Origin: Xanthostigma xanthostigma
Taxonomy: Eukaryota > Arthropoda > Insecta > Raphidioptera > Raphidiidae
Reading direction: 5' to 3'
Assembly (NCBI GenBank): GCA_963575645.1
Contig: OY754467.1
Location: 39,615,108 to 39,679,107, forward strand
Length of the DNA: 64,000 nt
In this document: piece after piece, positions 33,281 through 44,324 of the stretch
Layout: each line of letters starts with the position of its first letter
Numbering within the stretch: position 1 is the first letter of the stretch
The notes under the pieces: model-generated
What the model was told of the DNA's origin: nothing
The model's database searches: none
The model's input: the letters and a program-made list of their open reading frames with translations, nothing else
Translations under genes and position numbers: made by a program

Positions 33281-33299
33281 ATTTTATAGTTTTTTGTGG

Positions 33300-33725
33300 C
33301 TATATAATTTATAATTGTAATACACAACTCAGCATGAAAATCTGTGAGTGAACAATAAATCACCCCTTTTTTCCCACCCTTAGGGTAGGAATTTTTTTCA
33401 AATTTATATAAGACTAACCTCGAGGTATACCCTATCCAATAAAAAAATAATTATCAAAATCGGACTACTCTGTAAAAAGTTATGTGAGGTCATACATTAC
33501 AATTAATGAGTGAACAATCAATCATCCCCTGTTTTCCTACCCTTAGGGTTGGAATTTTTTTACCAAATTTATATGGGACCAACTTCGGGGTATACCCTTT
33601 CAAACAAAAAAATAATTATCAAAATCGGACTACTCTGTAAAAAGTTATGCGTGGTCATACATAAAAAAAAAAAAAATATACGCGTCGACTTGAGAACCTC
33701 CTCCGTTTTTGTTTTTCGTCGGTTA
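33300..33725 (-). mobile_element. Interspersed element family M with internal ~163-bp duplication
   Basis: On the minus strand it begins TTAACCGACGAAAAACAAAA and GGAGGAGGTTCTCAAG, a start common in insect genomes. The block CCCACCCTTAGGGTAGGAAT ... AATCGGACTACTCTGTAAAA occurs twice (33355-33497, 33518-33662). Non-coding. Confidence 0.6.
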
Positions 33726-33760
33726 AAAAATAATAAAAATACAAATCAATATAACACAGG

Positions 33761-33794
33761 ATGACGTTTCGATCCGGATTTGGATCTTCTTCAG
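33761..33794 (-). ncRNA. Hammerhead-ribozyme-like core, best match
   Basis: The minus strand reads CTGAAGA, stem II GATCC/GGATC with loop AAATCC, then GAAACGTC. All invariant core positions are kept and stem II is a perfect 5 bp. It is homologous to 14927-14959 and, in eroded form, 44428-44459. Flanking helix I complementarity is weak by eye, so in vivo cleavage is uncertain. Confidence 0.55.
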
Positions 33795-34030
33795 AAATAT
33801 CTAAAAAATATAAAAATTAATTAGTATTAAGTTATTTATTAACTAATTATATTGATTTGTATTTTTATTATTTTTTGTCAATATATATAGTCTGAGAAAA
33901 ATTGGTCGACAATTTTATTCATTCAAATAACTATTTCTTTACTAGTTTACTTGAAAACTGCAAAATGACTACCGCTAGACCGATTTAAAAAAAAATTCTT
34001 TCTGATTATAAGTACGTTAATACCCTAAAG

Positions 34031-34270
34031 CAGTGATTTCCAAAGTGGGGGCGATACCGCCCCCTGGTGGGTGCTGCAGTGATCCAGGGGGGCGGTGATG
34101 GCCATAGGTGCATTTTGGGGGTGATGAATTCTGAGCTCAATAAATAGTTTCATATTTTCAAACTTCAATGTTTCTATTTAAATTAAAAAAAAAGAATATT
34201 TTCCAGGGGGCGCTTAGTAATATTTTTTCTGGAAAGGGGGCGGTAGGCCATATAAGTTTGGGAACCACTG
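34031..34270. mobile_element. hAT MITE, 240 bp
   Basis: CAGTGATTTCCAAAGTGGGG and GTTTGGGAACCACTG are inverted ends. The flanks CCCTAAAG and CCCTAACT (34023-34030, 34271-34278) agree at six of eight bases. Confidence 0.85.
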
Positions 34271-34278
34271 CCCTAACT

Positions 34279-35362
34279 TAATCGATATCATTTTTTATTC
34301 TATAGAGATGCCGCTTATAGAAAGAAATGACCACTTACGTACGTACATACACATAGAGAGGGGGGGGGAGAGAGATTTTCAAAAACAGTGTAAAAATAGT
34401 TCCAGACCTTGAAACAAAAATATTTGTTAAAATTTTTGATTTCGATTTTCGAACCAATTAGTGGGTAGTTAAAAATTGCATTCACTGCTGCAGTAACGCT
34501 TTATAAAAAATTGGCATCCTTTCGATAATAGGTATAATTTATAAATAATTATTAAATGCGGAAATGGCCGCGTCTGTGTGTTAGTAGCGACGCGCAGGTG
34601 GTGTATCATATTTTATAAAATGCACACATATACGTGTTGTGTACGGTTGTTTGCTATAATCATCATTTGCTACAGATAATCTATTAATTAGCAGGTCACT
34701 TATCTTTTAGTTCTCATCTTTGACAAAGGAAATTTAGGCGTTTTGTTTCTCAACCGTAATTATTACGTTTCTATATTATGTGTTTATTATACACCTAGAT
34801 ATATAAATTGGGCGTAAAACATTTGAGTTTTAAAATTAATATTTTTCTAAGATACATACATTTTCATTTATTATTATTCTTTTTAAATACAGTAGAACTC
34901 GTGTATTTTCAACTTCTCTTTCATCCAGACTTCGTGGTAGCAGAGAAGAGATACTGTATAGAAGTTTATTTCTAATGGAACAGTGTGGCCGGAAATTTTA
35001 CTTTGTGTTGTTTCTGTTAGATGACCGAACGATCGATACTTAGTGTCGGCGTACAGGGGGAGTAAATTTGAGCGAGAAAATAAATATAAGAAATTCATAA
35101 ATTTCGGTCGACTTTTTTCTTTTTAATTAATAAAAACTTGTGAAAAATGCAACGACTAGGGTGTAAAGCTGGAATTATTAATTATCGCCACCTGGCTTCC
35201 GAAGCCTGACTGCACCACACCGCCATTTTGACAATTGGAGTGGAAACTGCGCTTTGGGGTGATCGCCAAATATAACACAGGATTGAACTTCTATACAGTC
35301 TCTATTCTCTAGTGTTAGTTATAGATCAATCGGAAAAACGTTTATGAATTTGATGTGAAAAG
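34279..35362. other. Unassigned spacer
   Basis: Includes a GA/G run near 34357 and TACAGTAGAACTCGTGTA at 34891, a pogo/Tigger-type terminus without a clear partner. The stretch 35140-35280 is less AT-rich and contains AAAATGGCGGTGTGG on the minus strand. No gene supported. Confidence 0.4.
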
Positions 35363-35683
35363 TTAACTAGCAAGCAATGACTGTGCAACGTAGGAGGAGA
35401 TAATAATAATTATAATATTAGTATGTAGATTTAAATAGAATATAACACAATAAAATTTGGATGAATCAAGACGAATCCTTCCTATAATTTTGATCACGAG
35501 ATTGAAAATTTTGTGTTTTATTTTATTTTCAATTTTATATAAAGACCAAATGTTGGTGTCCCCGACGTGGCTAAAAAAGTCGTGTTTAATCCAACGCACA
35601 CAAACGTAACATCGTCCCATAAAAGTGTCGCGCCAATTCCACGGTCTTACTCCATTAGATGCTTCACATAAAAATTGATTCAA
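35363..35683 (-). CDS. Uncharacterised 106-residue open frame, doubtful
   Basis: The longest frame outside recognised repeats. It starts MNQFLCEASNGVRPWNWRD and ends in an isoleucine-rich stretch. I recognise no domain, signal peptide or splice-supported extension. The C-terminal half comes from AT-rich low-complexity DNA, which argues for chance. The N-terminal 50 residues look more protein-like. Confidence 0.12.
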   Translation of the reverse strand: MNQFLCEASNGVRPWNWRDTFMGRCYVCVRWIKHDFFSHVGDTNIWSLYKIENKIKHKIFNLVIKIIGRIRLDSSKFYCVIFYLNLHTNIIIIIISSYVAQSLLAS

Positions 35684-35976
35684 ATCTAAGTATCGCCTTT
35701 GTTTTTTATATACGGACCAGGTGCTTTTTTTGCATTATTAATATTGAATGAAGGTATTGCATTGTAAAAGAATCGAACTGTCGAGAAAAGTTAAACACTA
35801 CCTACATCACAGCTGCCAATTATTATTTTTATCTGTTAACTTCATAATTTCCACCACCAGTGCTTTTTAATTGCAAATTTGCATGTGCAAAATTAAATTT
35901 ATGGATGTCTGCAACTTTTGTAAGTGCAGATAGAGTATGTGATAAAAGTCCATTGTCTTAAACCAAGAATTATTCC

Positions 35977-36573
35977 TATATGGTTGCCAGGCCCTAAGAT
36001 ACAAAAGCCGGACTCGGCACTGCATTAGCCCGGACATTTTGCCCTAAAACCGTACATACGTTTCTAAAGCCTGACATCACATTTATAATAAAAAAAAACT
36101 CTGGTAGGTAGGTACGTATTAAAGTTGTGTATTAATTATTATTATATTTTAATAGTGAATCACAGTTTTGTTACAAAATTAGCAACATTCAAATAACAGT
36201 ACCCTACCTACCTATTATCATTTATATTTTGTATTTATACGTATGATATTGATAAAGTGGAAAATGTTCAGTCTTCTGTAGACTATTAGTATAGAATATA
36301 GATTAATAAAAAAAAAACAAACAAACAAATATAGCTCTCTTTTAACAAAAAAAATATAAAAATTTTTGTTAACCAAATAAAAAATATATCAATTATTTTG
36401 GATAAAAACAATAAGATCTTTATTAAAAAATAACAATTTCAAACACTTGAAAAATATCATAAAGCTTATAATTAAAAATACACAGACCAAAAGCTTAACA
36501 ATAGCCGGACAGGTCGGACACTATCTTAAAAAGCCGGACATGTCCGGTTAAAGCCGGACACCTGGCAAGCCTA
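35977..36573. mobile_element. hAT-like element, ~597 bp
   Basis: Ends GGTTGCCAGGCCC and CACCTGGCAAGCCTA. The flanks ATTATTCC and ATTATACC match at seven of eight. Sub-terminal AGCCGGACATGTCCGGTT repeats. The interior is AT-rich and non-coding. Confidence 0.75.
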
Positions 36574-36604
36574 ATTATACCGAGCTCCCGAAGTGCGCGT
36601 TATA

Positions 36605-36650
36605 CTAGTGGCCCGGCCCGGCTTCGTCCGGATTTGTAGATTACCTATAT
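36605..36650 (-). mobile_element. Family B/C terminal module, fragment
   Basis: CTAGTGGCCCGGCCCGGCTT then CGTCCGGATTTGTAGATTAC is only the CTAG-side module of the Helitron-like families. Confidence 0.55.
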
Positions 36651-36832
36651 TAAATATAAATATATTATACTGATTATTATATAACTAGCCGTCCCGCCCG
36701 ATTTTAGCCGGGTGCAAAAGAATGAATGGGGAAGGAAGGGACATGAGTACACACATTCATCGTAGTTTTCCGAGAAGAATGTTGTGTCCAAATTTCATGA
36801 TGATCGGAGTTACCGTTCAAAAGTTTTTGTCG

Positions 36833-37101
36833 ATAAAGAGCAGTATTTAAACTTTTTTTAACTAATATTTTTTTTAAATGAATTAAATAAAATTAAAATA
36901 AATTTAAATGTATAAGCCTTAGAAGAAAGCAATGTAAAAAATAAAAAATAAATAAAAATATATTCACCCAACGTGGGGCTCGAACCCACGACTCTGATAT
37001 TGACAGTCGCATGCGCTACCGATTGATCTACCTGAGGTTGTGTTCATTCATCACTAATTTGAGTATATCTAGTCAGTGCATTTCACATGAATAGAAGCTT
37101 A
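36833..37101 (-). mobile_element. tRNA-headed SINE-like insertion
   Basis: On the minus strand a tRNA-like head (37037-36965) is followed by an AT-rich region rich in AAAT and AAATA units down to 36840, as in a short SINE with an A-rich tail. It lies wholly inside a Helitron-like copy, so it is younger than that copy. No target duplication could be fixed. Confidence 0.5.
36965..37037 (-). tRNA. tRNA-Lys-like sequence, probable SINE head or pseudogene
   Basis: 73 bases. The D-arm region is TAGATCAATCGGTAGCGCA and the T arm is the perfect GTGGG TTCGAGC CCCAC. The 3' acceptor strand is GTTGGGT, with discriminator G. From the T arm on it matches eukaryotic tRNA-Lys closely. The anticodon loop CTGTCAA would give GTC (Asp), and the anticodon stem and acceptor stem are badly mismatched. 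A working tRNA is therefore unlikely. Both internal polymerase III boxes are kept. Confidence 0.55.
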
Positions 37102-37301
37102 TTTTTGAGATACTTTTTGCAACATTTTTCATTAAAGCTCCGCTCCTAATGGTCGTAGCGTAATATTATATAGCCTATAGCCTTCCTCGGTAAATGGGCT
37201 ATCCAACAAAAAAAAAATGTATTCAATTTGAACCAGTAGTTCCTGAGATTAGCGCGTTCAAACAAACAAACAAACTCTTCAGCTTTATATATTAGTATAG
37301 A

Positions 37302-37700
37302 TAATAGCGTACCCGGTAGGCAAACGGTCAGTTATGAACGAAACGCTCATCATTTAATATAAAGAAATGAAATTTTATGCTCACGAACTTTTGTTACTTA
37401 CTTGTAATATGTACTTTTGTTTAACTACATATAATATTCTGTATTTATGTAAAAATAACTGGTTTGCAAATACTATCTAAATTTAGTCAGTGCCCTAGTT
37501 TGGTATAATAAATGGTGCATAATCTTTATGAATCAACGTCCCTTCGAGCGTTTTGTTGATTTGAGATTTGACACAGCTACTAATTAATTCGATTTTAATA
37601 TTAAATTACCAACATTTATTTGAATTTTATACATCAGAAATTAAATGCAACAAAAACGAGAAATGTAATACAAAATGATATTTAAATCTCTATATAAAAA
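37302..37700. other. Unassigned spacer
   Basis: AT-rich, nothing recognised. Confidence 0.5.
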
Positions 37701-37930
37701 CTAGCGGCCCATCCCGGTTTCAGCCGGGTGCGATAAATATAATATTGCGAAATGTATTTCGTTTGCGGCCCGGCGTCTGAACTAATAGCTTTGAGCAAAT
37801 TCTACCAGATTTGCTTCTGAACTAATAGCTTTGAACGAATTCTAAAAGATTTTGCTACTTATGGTACTAAAGCAGTTTTTTTTTGTTTGCTTCTGAACTA
37901 ATAACTTTGAGTAAATTCTGTGATATATAG
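37701..37930 (-). mobile_element. Helitron-like family D, copy 2 (short)
   Basis: CTAGCGGCCCATCCCGGTTT with three TCTGAACTAATAGCTTTGAG-type repeats, then a jump to GTGATATATAGATA. The usual GCACCAAGCAAGACAC body is missing. Confidence 0.65.
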
Positions 37931-39689
37931 ATACTCGTATCTCTGAAACCGCTTAGCTAGTAACGTGAAACTCGGGGAAAATATATATTCTTCTTTAACA
38001 TTAAAGACATACATGTTCAGTGGTTTTTTGAGGGCAAAAAAATTCCCAAACGGAGAGAAATTGTACCTACTATCACTCTAGAATGAGCGAAACGTTCATA
38101 TCCAAAATTTTATCCGAACGTGTTTTCTTTTACACCTTATAAACAGAATGAAAAAACATTTGAACAAATAAACATTCCTTAAATTATTGAGGCTTCTTGA
38201 TGCCTAAATATTAAATCGATATATTGTTATAACGTTTTAATTTAATATTCTCTTTGACGTAATCATATCGATATAATCGTTTTTATGATCCGTAATAAAA
38301 ATGATAAAATTATTAAGAGCACCAACTGCAAGGTTAAATAATGTACATATATAATGGCAGGTGGTCTAATTACAAAAAAAAAACGTAACAAATTAATATT
38401 TGTCAGTTAATTTATTATTTTGACGTAGGCATATGAAAAATCATTGAGAATGTTATTTAATGTAAAATTTCGGGTTGTATTCGTAATTTTAATCTATTTG
38501 CTAAGAAACGGTCATCTATTTAGAACTAACTGCGAGCACGGTTCTGTGCGGATACAATCTTTAAATAGCTATTAGAATATAGCAGTGCGAAATCCGGTAT
38601 TAGAAATGTATACCCTCATCTGTTATTTGATGATTACAAAGGTTAGGTATATATTATAGTTAGACAATATATTATACATTGATAAATCACACACGGGTTG
38701 CCTAGCTAAATCGCTAAGTCTATCATACCAAGCTTCATCTTCATTTATTGGAACAAAACTAATTACGGATAACTTATCAATGGATAAAATATTGAAATTT
38801 TAAATTTTTTTCTGATGATACAATTGAATTTTTCATTTTGACGTTTTTGTGAAATTGTGTTATTTTTTTTCCATATCATAAAAAATACAATTAATCTGTA
38901 CACATATTTGTTAAAAATTCAAGAATATGTGTCTTCAAGGCTTACTTACGTTTCTTTTCCTGTTTGCTCATTAATAATAGAAATACTGTGACCAAACAAT
39001 CGTATTTCTGAGAAAAATTGATCGTTTATCGATTCGTGTCTCATACAAACCACGTATGACGTAAAACGTGATAGGTATGTTCTTCACAAGGCGTGAACTG
39101 TGCAGGTGTAGATTGTAGAAACTTACAAAATAATAGGTTAATTAAAGACCAATAAATTTTCCCACGTTCAAATATAATGATTATACAGACCAAGTAAAAA
39201 AATATGATTTCCTAATCTACATGCGAAAATCCTCACACTTCATGTTACTTTTTCTTATCGATTGTTTGATTCTCATAAATAGGCCAATAAAATGACGAAG
39301 TCAATTTCCACTGATCCGAAAATTAGAAGAACTTGTCCATATTACAATATTGAATTTTGACAAGATACAAGCAACAAACTAATGAAACGCAGTTTTTTAA
39401 CAAGTTTCAATTATCGCACGAAGGTGCAATTTTGACAGATTGTGCATCATACTTGTATAAATGTTCCCTCAATTTTTCACCCTTTTTCGATTTTGGGGAA
39501 ATGTTGAGGGTCAAATCATCTTAATTTTACTGGCCTAAAACTAAAGATAAATTTTTTGTTGGATCCTCCATTTTTAATTTCAGTGCAAACAAAGCAAATA
39601 ACAATGCTATTATCCTTTTGATTAAACTTCTTCCGAAGAAATCGTTTTTTATAAACTCACAATCAAAATTAACACATCACTCGATTGTT
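37931..39689. other. Long AT-rich spacer
   Basis: No open frame of note and no repeat partner in the window. I see nothing to annotate. Confidence 0.5.
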
Positions 39690-40292
39690 CTGTTATATTT
39701 TTAATGGAAAGAACAATTGTGGGAGTCGCAGCTAATTCTTCCCCAGAACGCCAAATGGTTTCCTCGCAGAGATATTTCAAGTAACACATCATCTTCAAGA
39801 CTTCGTCATATACCCCTTTCACAAGCAGCTGGTGATTTCAAAACTTACAAATACAGCAAACTTGGATGGGAAAAGAATTCTTGTGAGCCCTTCAAACAGG
39901 CTTAGAGAGGACTTGATCAAACTCAGTAGACCTAAACTCAGGAAAGTGGTTGGGCTCTTAACCGGCCATGCACTCCTGAGAAAGCATCTACACACGATGG
40001 GGATACGTCAGGAATCGACACAGTGTAGATATTGCGAAATGGAGAACGAAACAGCCAACCATCTGCTGTTCGAATGCGAGGCCCTAGCCTACAGGAGAAC
40101 AACCATCTTTGGATACATTGATGAGAGTGGAATAATTTCTCAGGACAATCTAGTCACCAATTTCCAGAGTTCATGAGAAGATGTAAACTATTGGAGGATT
40201 AGATAGAGGTCAAGGAGGAGCACAAAAAATTCTTCTTAATAACGGGTTATTAAGCCATAACCCCTAATTTATTCATTCATTCATTCAAAACT
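39690..40292 (+). mobile_element. LINE 3' end (I/R1/jockey-type C-terminus)
   Basis: The recognised frame (39832-40176) holds LSRPKLRKVVGLLTGHALL, then CRYCEMENETANHLLFEC, a CX2CX7HX4C zinc-knuckle-like motif. This is the C-terminal region found after the reverse transcriptase (and RNase H, when present) in insect I/R1/jockey-type LINEs. The upstream part lies in another frame (39717-39905), so at least one frameshift separates them, and stops follow. The 3' end has ATTC units (40271-40288), as expected for a target-primed insertion. 5' truncated; no catalytic domain remains. Confidence 0.8.
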
Positions 40293-41230
40293 CAATTATA
40301 TTTGAAAATGACTTCTGGAAGCTGAACAATAAATCAACGTTGTAATGTAAACTAGATGTCTATCATTAGGCTCCGTGGAAATAGGACACACTGTATGTAT
40401 ATATGCAATATACATATATATATTTTGCTGTTACGTGGGTACATACGTAATACCATGATCTCAGCAGGGTTTCGCATTAGGACAAGGTCTTATGTATGTT
40501 AAATAATGTCCAAACCCATGAAAAGACGCTCTCGACAAGAGGCAAGATTTATTTTCAAAATAAAAAAAAAATTAATTGGTTTATTTAGATTTTGACGATC
40601 TCAAGCAGCAGCTTCACGACACTTTCTTAAGAAAATGCTTTCAAGCGTGTAAAATTTTACGGTTTCCTCAAAACTAAATCTGGAAATCTTTCTTCAAGTA
40701 CCTTCCTCGTGGTTTTCAGTCATAATTTGTATAATATAGACTTCTTACTTTGCCCTGTTGAGAAACGGGGTGCTGTTCATTTTGATTGAAAATCAATACA
40801 ATAATATACCAGAAAACCTTTTCAACTCCTGTATCCGCAAAATTTCGTTCCTTATCCTAATTTTCTTGTCGTGCTTCTATAATATTAAGCTAAGCGTGCG
40901 GACGTAGTAAACCTTATAATCGTGATGATTAATACCTCAAAAGAGCTGCTCCAATAATAATGTTTAGCCATTCCAACTCCATAAATGATACTAATGTAAG
41001 TCAAAATTCACTTTTAATAATTTTAAATTATATATTTTCCATACTTGAGGTCGCCATGGTACAAAAAATCTCTTCTTCTGTTCGTCAGCACTATTCCGAT
41101 CAAACGAGGAAGCGAACCGAAAATAAATTTTTGGTAGGATGTTTGTAACCTAATTAGGAACAAATCATTGAAACTAAAAACGAATGTCATTGATATTTAT
41201 TATATTATCTCAAAAAGGTATCCCTATTTT
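40293..41230. other. Unassigned spacer
   Basis: A short plus-strand frame (40960-41148, 62 residues) lacks motifs. Otherwise AT-rich. Confidence 0.45.
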
Positions 41231-41232
41231 TA

Positions 41233-41488
41233 ACGTTGGTATAGTCCCGTCGCCTAATTGGCAAACATTTCTAAGTTTTATGTAAGACAAGCCGTTCTTT
41301 GGCAGTATTCCCGTGCAACTAAACTTCCTTACTTATTGACCTCGAATCTTCAGCGAGTCTAGATGTTTTTTATATCATGTCAAATATCAGTATTTTTGGA
41401 ATTGGACTGGTTCCGTCGCAAACATTTCCAAGTTTTAAGTAAGTCGCTCTTCGTCAGTATTGCCGTTCAACTAAACTTCCTTACTTGA
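41233..41488. repeat. Direct duplication, ~100-bp unit, 160-bp spacing
   Basis: GGCAAACATTTCTAAGTTTT and CGTGCAACTAAACTTCCTTA recur as GCAAACATTTCCAAGTTTTA and CGTTCAACTAAACTTCCTTA. Confidence 0.7.
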
Positions 41489-41499
41489 ATGATCACCAT

Positions 41500-42035
41500 G
41501 TATTTAATAATTTACTATATGAATCATTGTCCATCTACTCAATGTGCGGAGAGTGAATGCAACAAAGCGTATCGAAAATATATCTGCGTCTCCTTCTGCG
41601 ATGTAATTCCCTGATTTATCCGATGATATGATTGGTTGATGTACTTGCATCATATATTAAATAATTTACTATATGAATCATTGTCCATCTACTCAGTGTG
41701 CGGTGAGTGAATGCAACAAGGCGTATCGAAAATATATCTGCGTCTGTTTCTGCGATGTAATTCCCTGATTTCTCCGATGATAAGATTGGTTGATATAGGT
41801 ACTTGCATTCATTTTGATTAAAGTATCTCTGTTTCAAAAACTTTGTCTTTTTCTATGACGTTAACATGGGCGTACCCAGCTTTTGGCCCAGGAGGGAGCA
41901 AATTAGAAATTTCTTAAACCGGGTCCCCAGTGCTTGTTTGGCCCTCCTGAATACGCCAGTGCTTACGGCGTAAAAAAAGACAGAAGTTTACGTTTGCACC
42001 CTATTGGTTCTATTGCGATTTTATTCCTATGCTCA
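41500..42035 (-). repeat. Family H, copy 2, with internal 163-bp tandem duplication
   Basis: The segment 41500-41660 repeats at 41663-41823 (GAATCATTGTCCATCTACTC, AATATATCTGCGTCT, GATGTAATTCCCTGATTT). The remainder to 42035 mirrors 63588-63780 inverted, including GGCGTACCCAGCTTTTGGCC and the ATACGCCAGTGCTTACGGCG block. Confidence 0.75.
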
Positions 42036-42446
42036 GTATAGATAAAAGTATATGATGATCGCGAATCCTCCGCGAGTCGGTGTTCTGACTTCAGCTCAAA
42101 TAATAACTGCGATACACAACTTCGCATCAGGCTCTACTGACGTAACACGGGGAGGATGCTCACTTTCCCTGCGTCTCACTTTTGGTATCTCTCGTACGAC
42201 TGACAACCTTACAAGTTCTGGTTGTACCAACTGAACTCCACACAATAATATCCACATACATGTATTCCTTTGGTGGTAATGTAATATACTCAAGAGAACC
42301 GGTTTTGTGGCATTAAATTAAAATTAATGCTTGAACCGAGATCGGCGTTAGAAGACACTGCTCGCTTATAACCAGAACATTTCGTAACTACTATGTAATC
42401 TTTAATATGTGGGCGTATCCTATTAAAACACATTTTAAAATCAAAC
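42036..42446. other. Unassigned spacer, moderately GC-rich at 42060-42240
   Basis: Overlapping short frames on both strands (60 and 65 residues). No domain or promoter I can defend. Confidence 0.35.
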
Positions 42447-42448
42447 TA

Positions 42449-42938
42449 CAGTGTAAACTCTATATAGCGACACTCAAGAGAATGTGCACTTTGTGGCGTT
42501 ATTGAGAGTTGTCGTTAAACGGAGCGAAGAAATAATCCATGAATATTTTTCTATTGCGCGTATTAATAAAAATTTTTCTTCAATACACAAAGATTTTCTT
42601 TTACTCGCCATGTTCACAATTTGCAAGTTTGTGGGCAACTAAGAAAATGATAACTTATCGATAAGCAGCTGAGCTAAACAGATGAAAGATAATCCCGATA
42701 AACAAAAGAACTTTCTTGGAATCTTCGGTACGCATGATGCGGACACAAAGCAACAAAATAACGAACCATTATTGTTTATTGTTTAATGATAACGTATTGT
42801 TGACGTTATTTAGAGTTTTTGTGTCGTTATTTAGAGTGTATTGTATGAGCAGCAAGGTACACCAACTAGAGTTAAGTAATTTCGACGTTTTAACGACTTT
42901 GTCGTTATATCGAGTTACGTTAAATAGAATTTACACTG
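42449..42938. mobile_element. Pogo/Tigger-like MITE
   Basis: The ends CAGTGTAAACTCTATATAGC and AGAATTTACACTG are inverted and flanked by TA (42447-42448, 42939-42940), the mariner/pogo target. Sub-terminal GTCGTTATATCGAGTTACG mirrors the left side. Length 490 bp. The 82-residue frame is not transposase-like. Confidence 0.75.
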
Positions 42939-42940
42939 TA

Positions 42941-43519
42941 ATTGTTATTTGTGCTGCGTTTTAATTTTTTTTTTTCATGTGAATTGTAGAAAAACCAGGG
43001 ATCTCGGAAACCGTAATTCGGAATTTATAACTTGATTTTTCGTTACAAAATTTTGTATATATTGTGCTTTATTAATCACTTCGTCACCAAATATTTTATA
43101 AATCAAAGTTCATCGCGTGAGTTTGTATGTATGTCCGCTAGAAACACGACAACTAATGAACGGATTTCAACGCGGTTTTTGCCATTCGATAGCATGTTTC
43201 TTAAGGAATGTTTAGCGGTATAATAACGGTTCGTATAGTTCTTAAAAGTTAAGATAGAATTATGTTTTTTCCAAATTTTACTCTAAAATAGTCGGTCAGT
43301 TGATGTTCAGATTTAAAGTATAATAGGTATCAACTTTTGTAAAGCTACTGTAAAATCGATATTGACTGCTGCAAAACTACGGGGAATACTAATAAATTAT
43401 AAATTTGCGTTGTATATTTAAAATGTTTCATTTGTAATATAAACAAGTTTTCCGGTCTGGAATCGTTCGGTATTATCAGTGTTGCCAGATCCGGTCTTTT
43501 AAAAAGCGGTAGCGCCATC
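42941..43519. other. Spacer with an interspersed-element-like body
   Basis: 43100-43250 reads GTTTGTATGTATGTCCGCTA and CTAATGAACGGATTTCAACG, phrases typical of non-coding interspersed repeats. Ends not found. The 63-residue frame is discounted. Confidence 0.35.
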
Positions 43520-43900
43520 CAGAGCCGGAACTAGGCCCAAAAAAGACCTCAAAAAGGTCGAAAATTCGCAATATATAATTGTCTTTCAACAACTTTTTGG
43601 GAACCTGTCTGAAAATAGTACACCACCTCCCCCCTCCCTACTACTGTCCTACCAACATAGGAGCTAACAAAAGAACAAGAAAAATATACATAAATTAAAA
43701 AAAAATGTTCGTAGAAATCAGTAAAAACAGACCTACGTAAAAATATTCAGCTCCCTCTAAAATTTGTTTTTCTGGTTATACTACTGTATAAAACTATTAT
43801 TTTGGGGAAATAAGTACCTTTATATAATTTATAAAATTTAGTGTAGGGGGCCCAGTGATGAGGTCTTCCCAGGGCCTCAAAAAAGTTAGTTACGGCGCTG
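43520..43900. mobile_element. Diverged hAT MITE related to 8826-9183
   Basis: Ends CAGAGCCGGAACTAGG and GTTAGTTACGGCGCTG resemble CAGTGCCGTAAATAG. The flanking eight bases no longer match, so the copy is old or rearranged. Confidence 0.5.
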
Positions 43901-44324
43901 GTGTCGCGTAAACACAACAGTAGATTAAAAAAAAAACACTAGATTCAAATTAGTTTACAAAAAGTATATAATTTACTTTTAGCACTTGCACAAATTCATT
44001 ACTTATAGTCAGTTTTGACAGGTTCTGTTTCAGACTCACTACCAAAATCTTCATCACTCTGCTAAGATGTCATTACAATAAATTATATCTTTTTTAAACT
44101 AAAACATTAGAAGAATATTAGTAGGTATATAAAATTCTTGACACTTAATTATGTTGACTTACTTGCTTAGCTGCGTAAGATAATTATTTTTCTGAATATA
44201 AACAATAATATTTACATGTATGAAAAACACAAATACTATTTAGTATCAAGGAGGTGTTTTGGAGGTACCCTCCCCCCATCCGAAATGCTTTAGCCAACCC
44301 ACCGTTTTATACATACTTAAAATC
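43901..44324. other. Unassigned spacer
   Basis: AT-rich, no signal noticed. Confidence 0.5.

Larger units (their letters stand above)
32722..33931 (-). mobile_element. Hammerhead-bearing foldback, copy 2, with nested insertions
   Basis: Outer ends: CGACCAATTTTTCTCAGACC (left) and GAAAAATTGGTCGACAATTT (right). The inner right half (33728-33885) repeats AATACAAATCAATATA inverted around a ribozyme-like core. Inside sit a 477-bp foldback (32804-33280) and family M (33300-33725). This is a three-deep nest, with the ribozyme element the oldest layer. Confidence 0.6.
36685..37301 (-). mobile_element. Helitron-like family A, copy 6, split by a SINE
   Basis: The left part 36685-36832 (CTAGCCGTCCCGCCCG ... 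AAGTTTTTGTCG) resumes at about 37102 (TTTTGAGATACTTTTTGCAA) and ends ATTAGTATAGA, T. The gap holds the tRNA-headed SINE. Confidence 0.8.

Noticed and set aside
33510-33764. 84-residue plus-strand frame (MNNQSSPVFLPLG...)
   Set aside because: Lies over the second unit of family M; the homologous first unit is not open in that frame.
34891-34956. Pogo/Tigger terminus TACAGTAGAACTCG with a nearby TACTGTA
   Set aside because: The apparent element would be only about 65 bp and the ends pair poorly beyond six bases.
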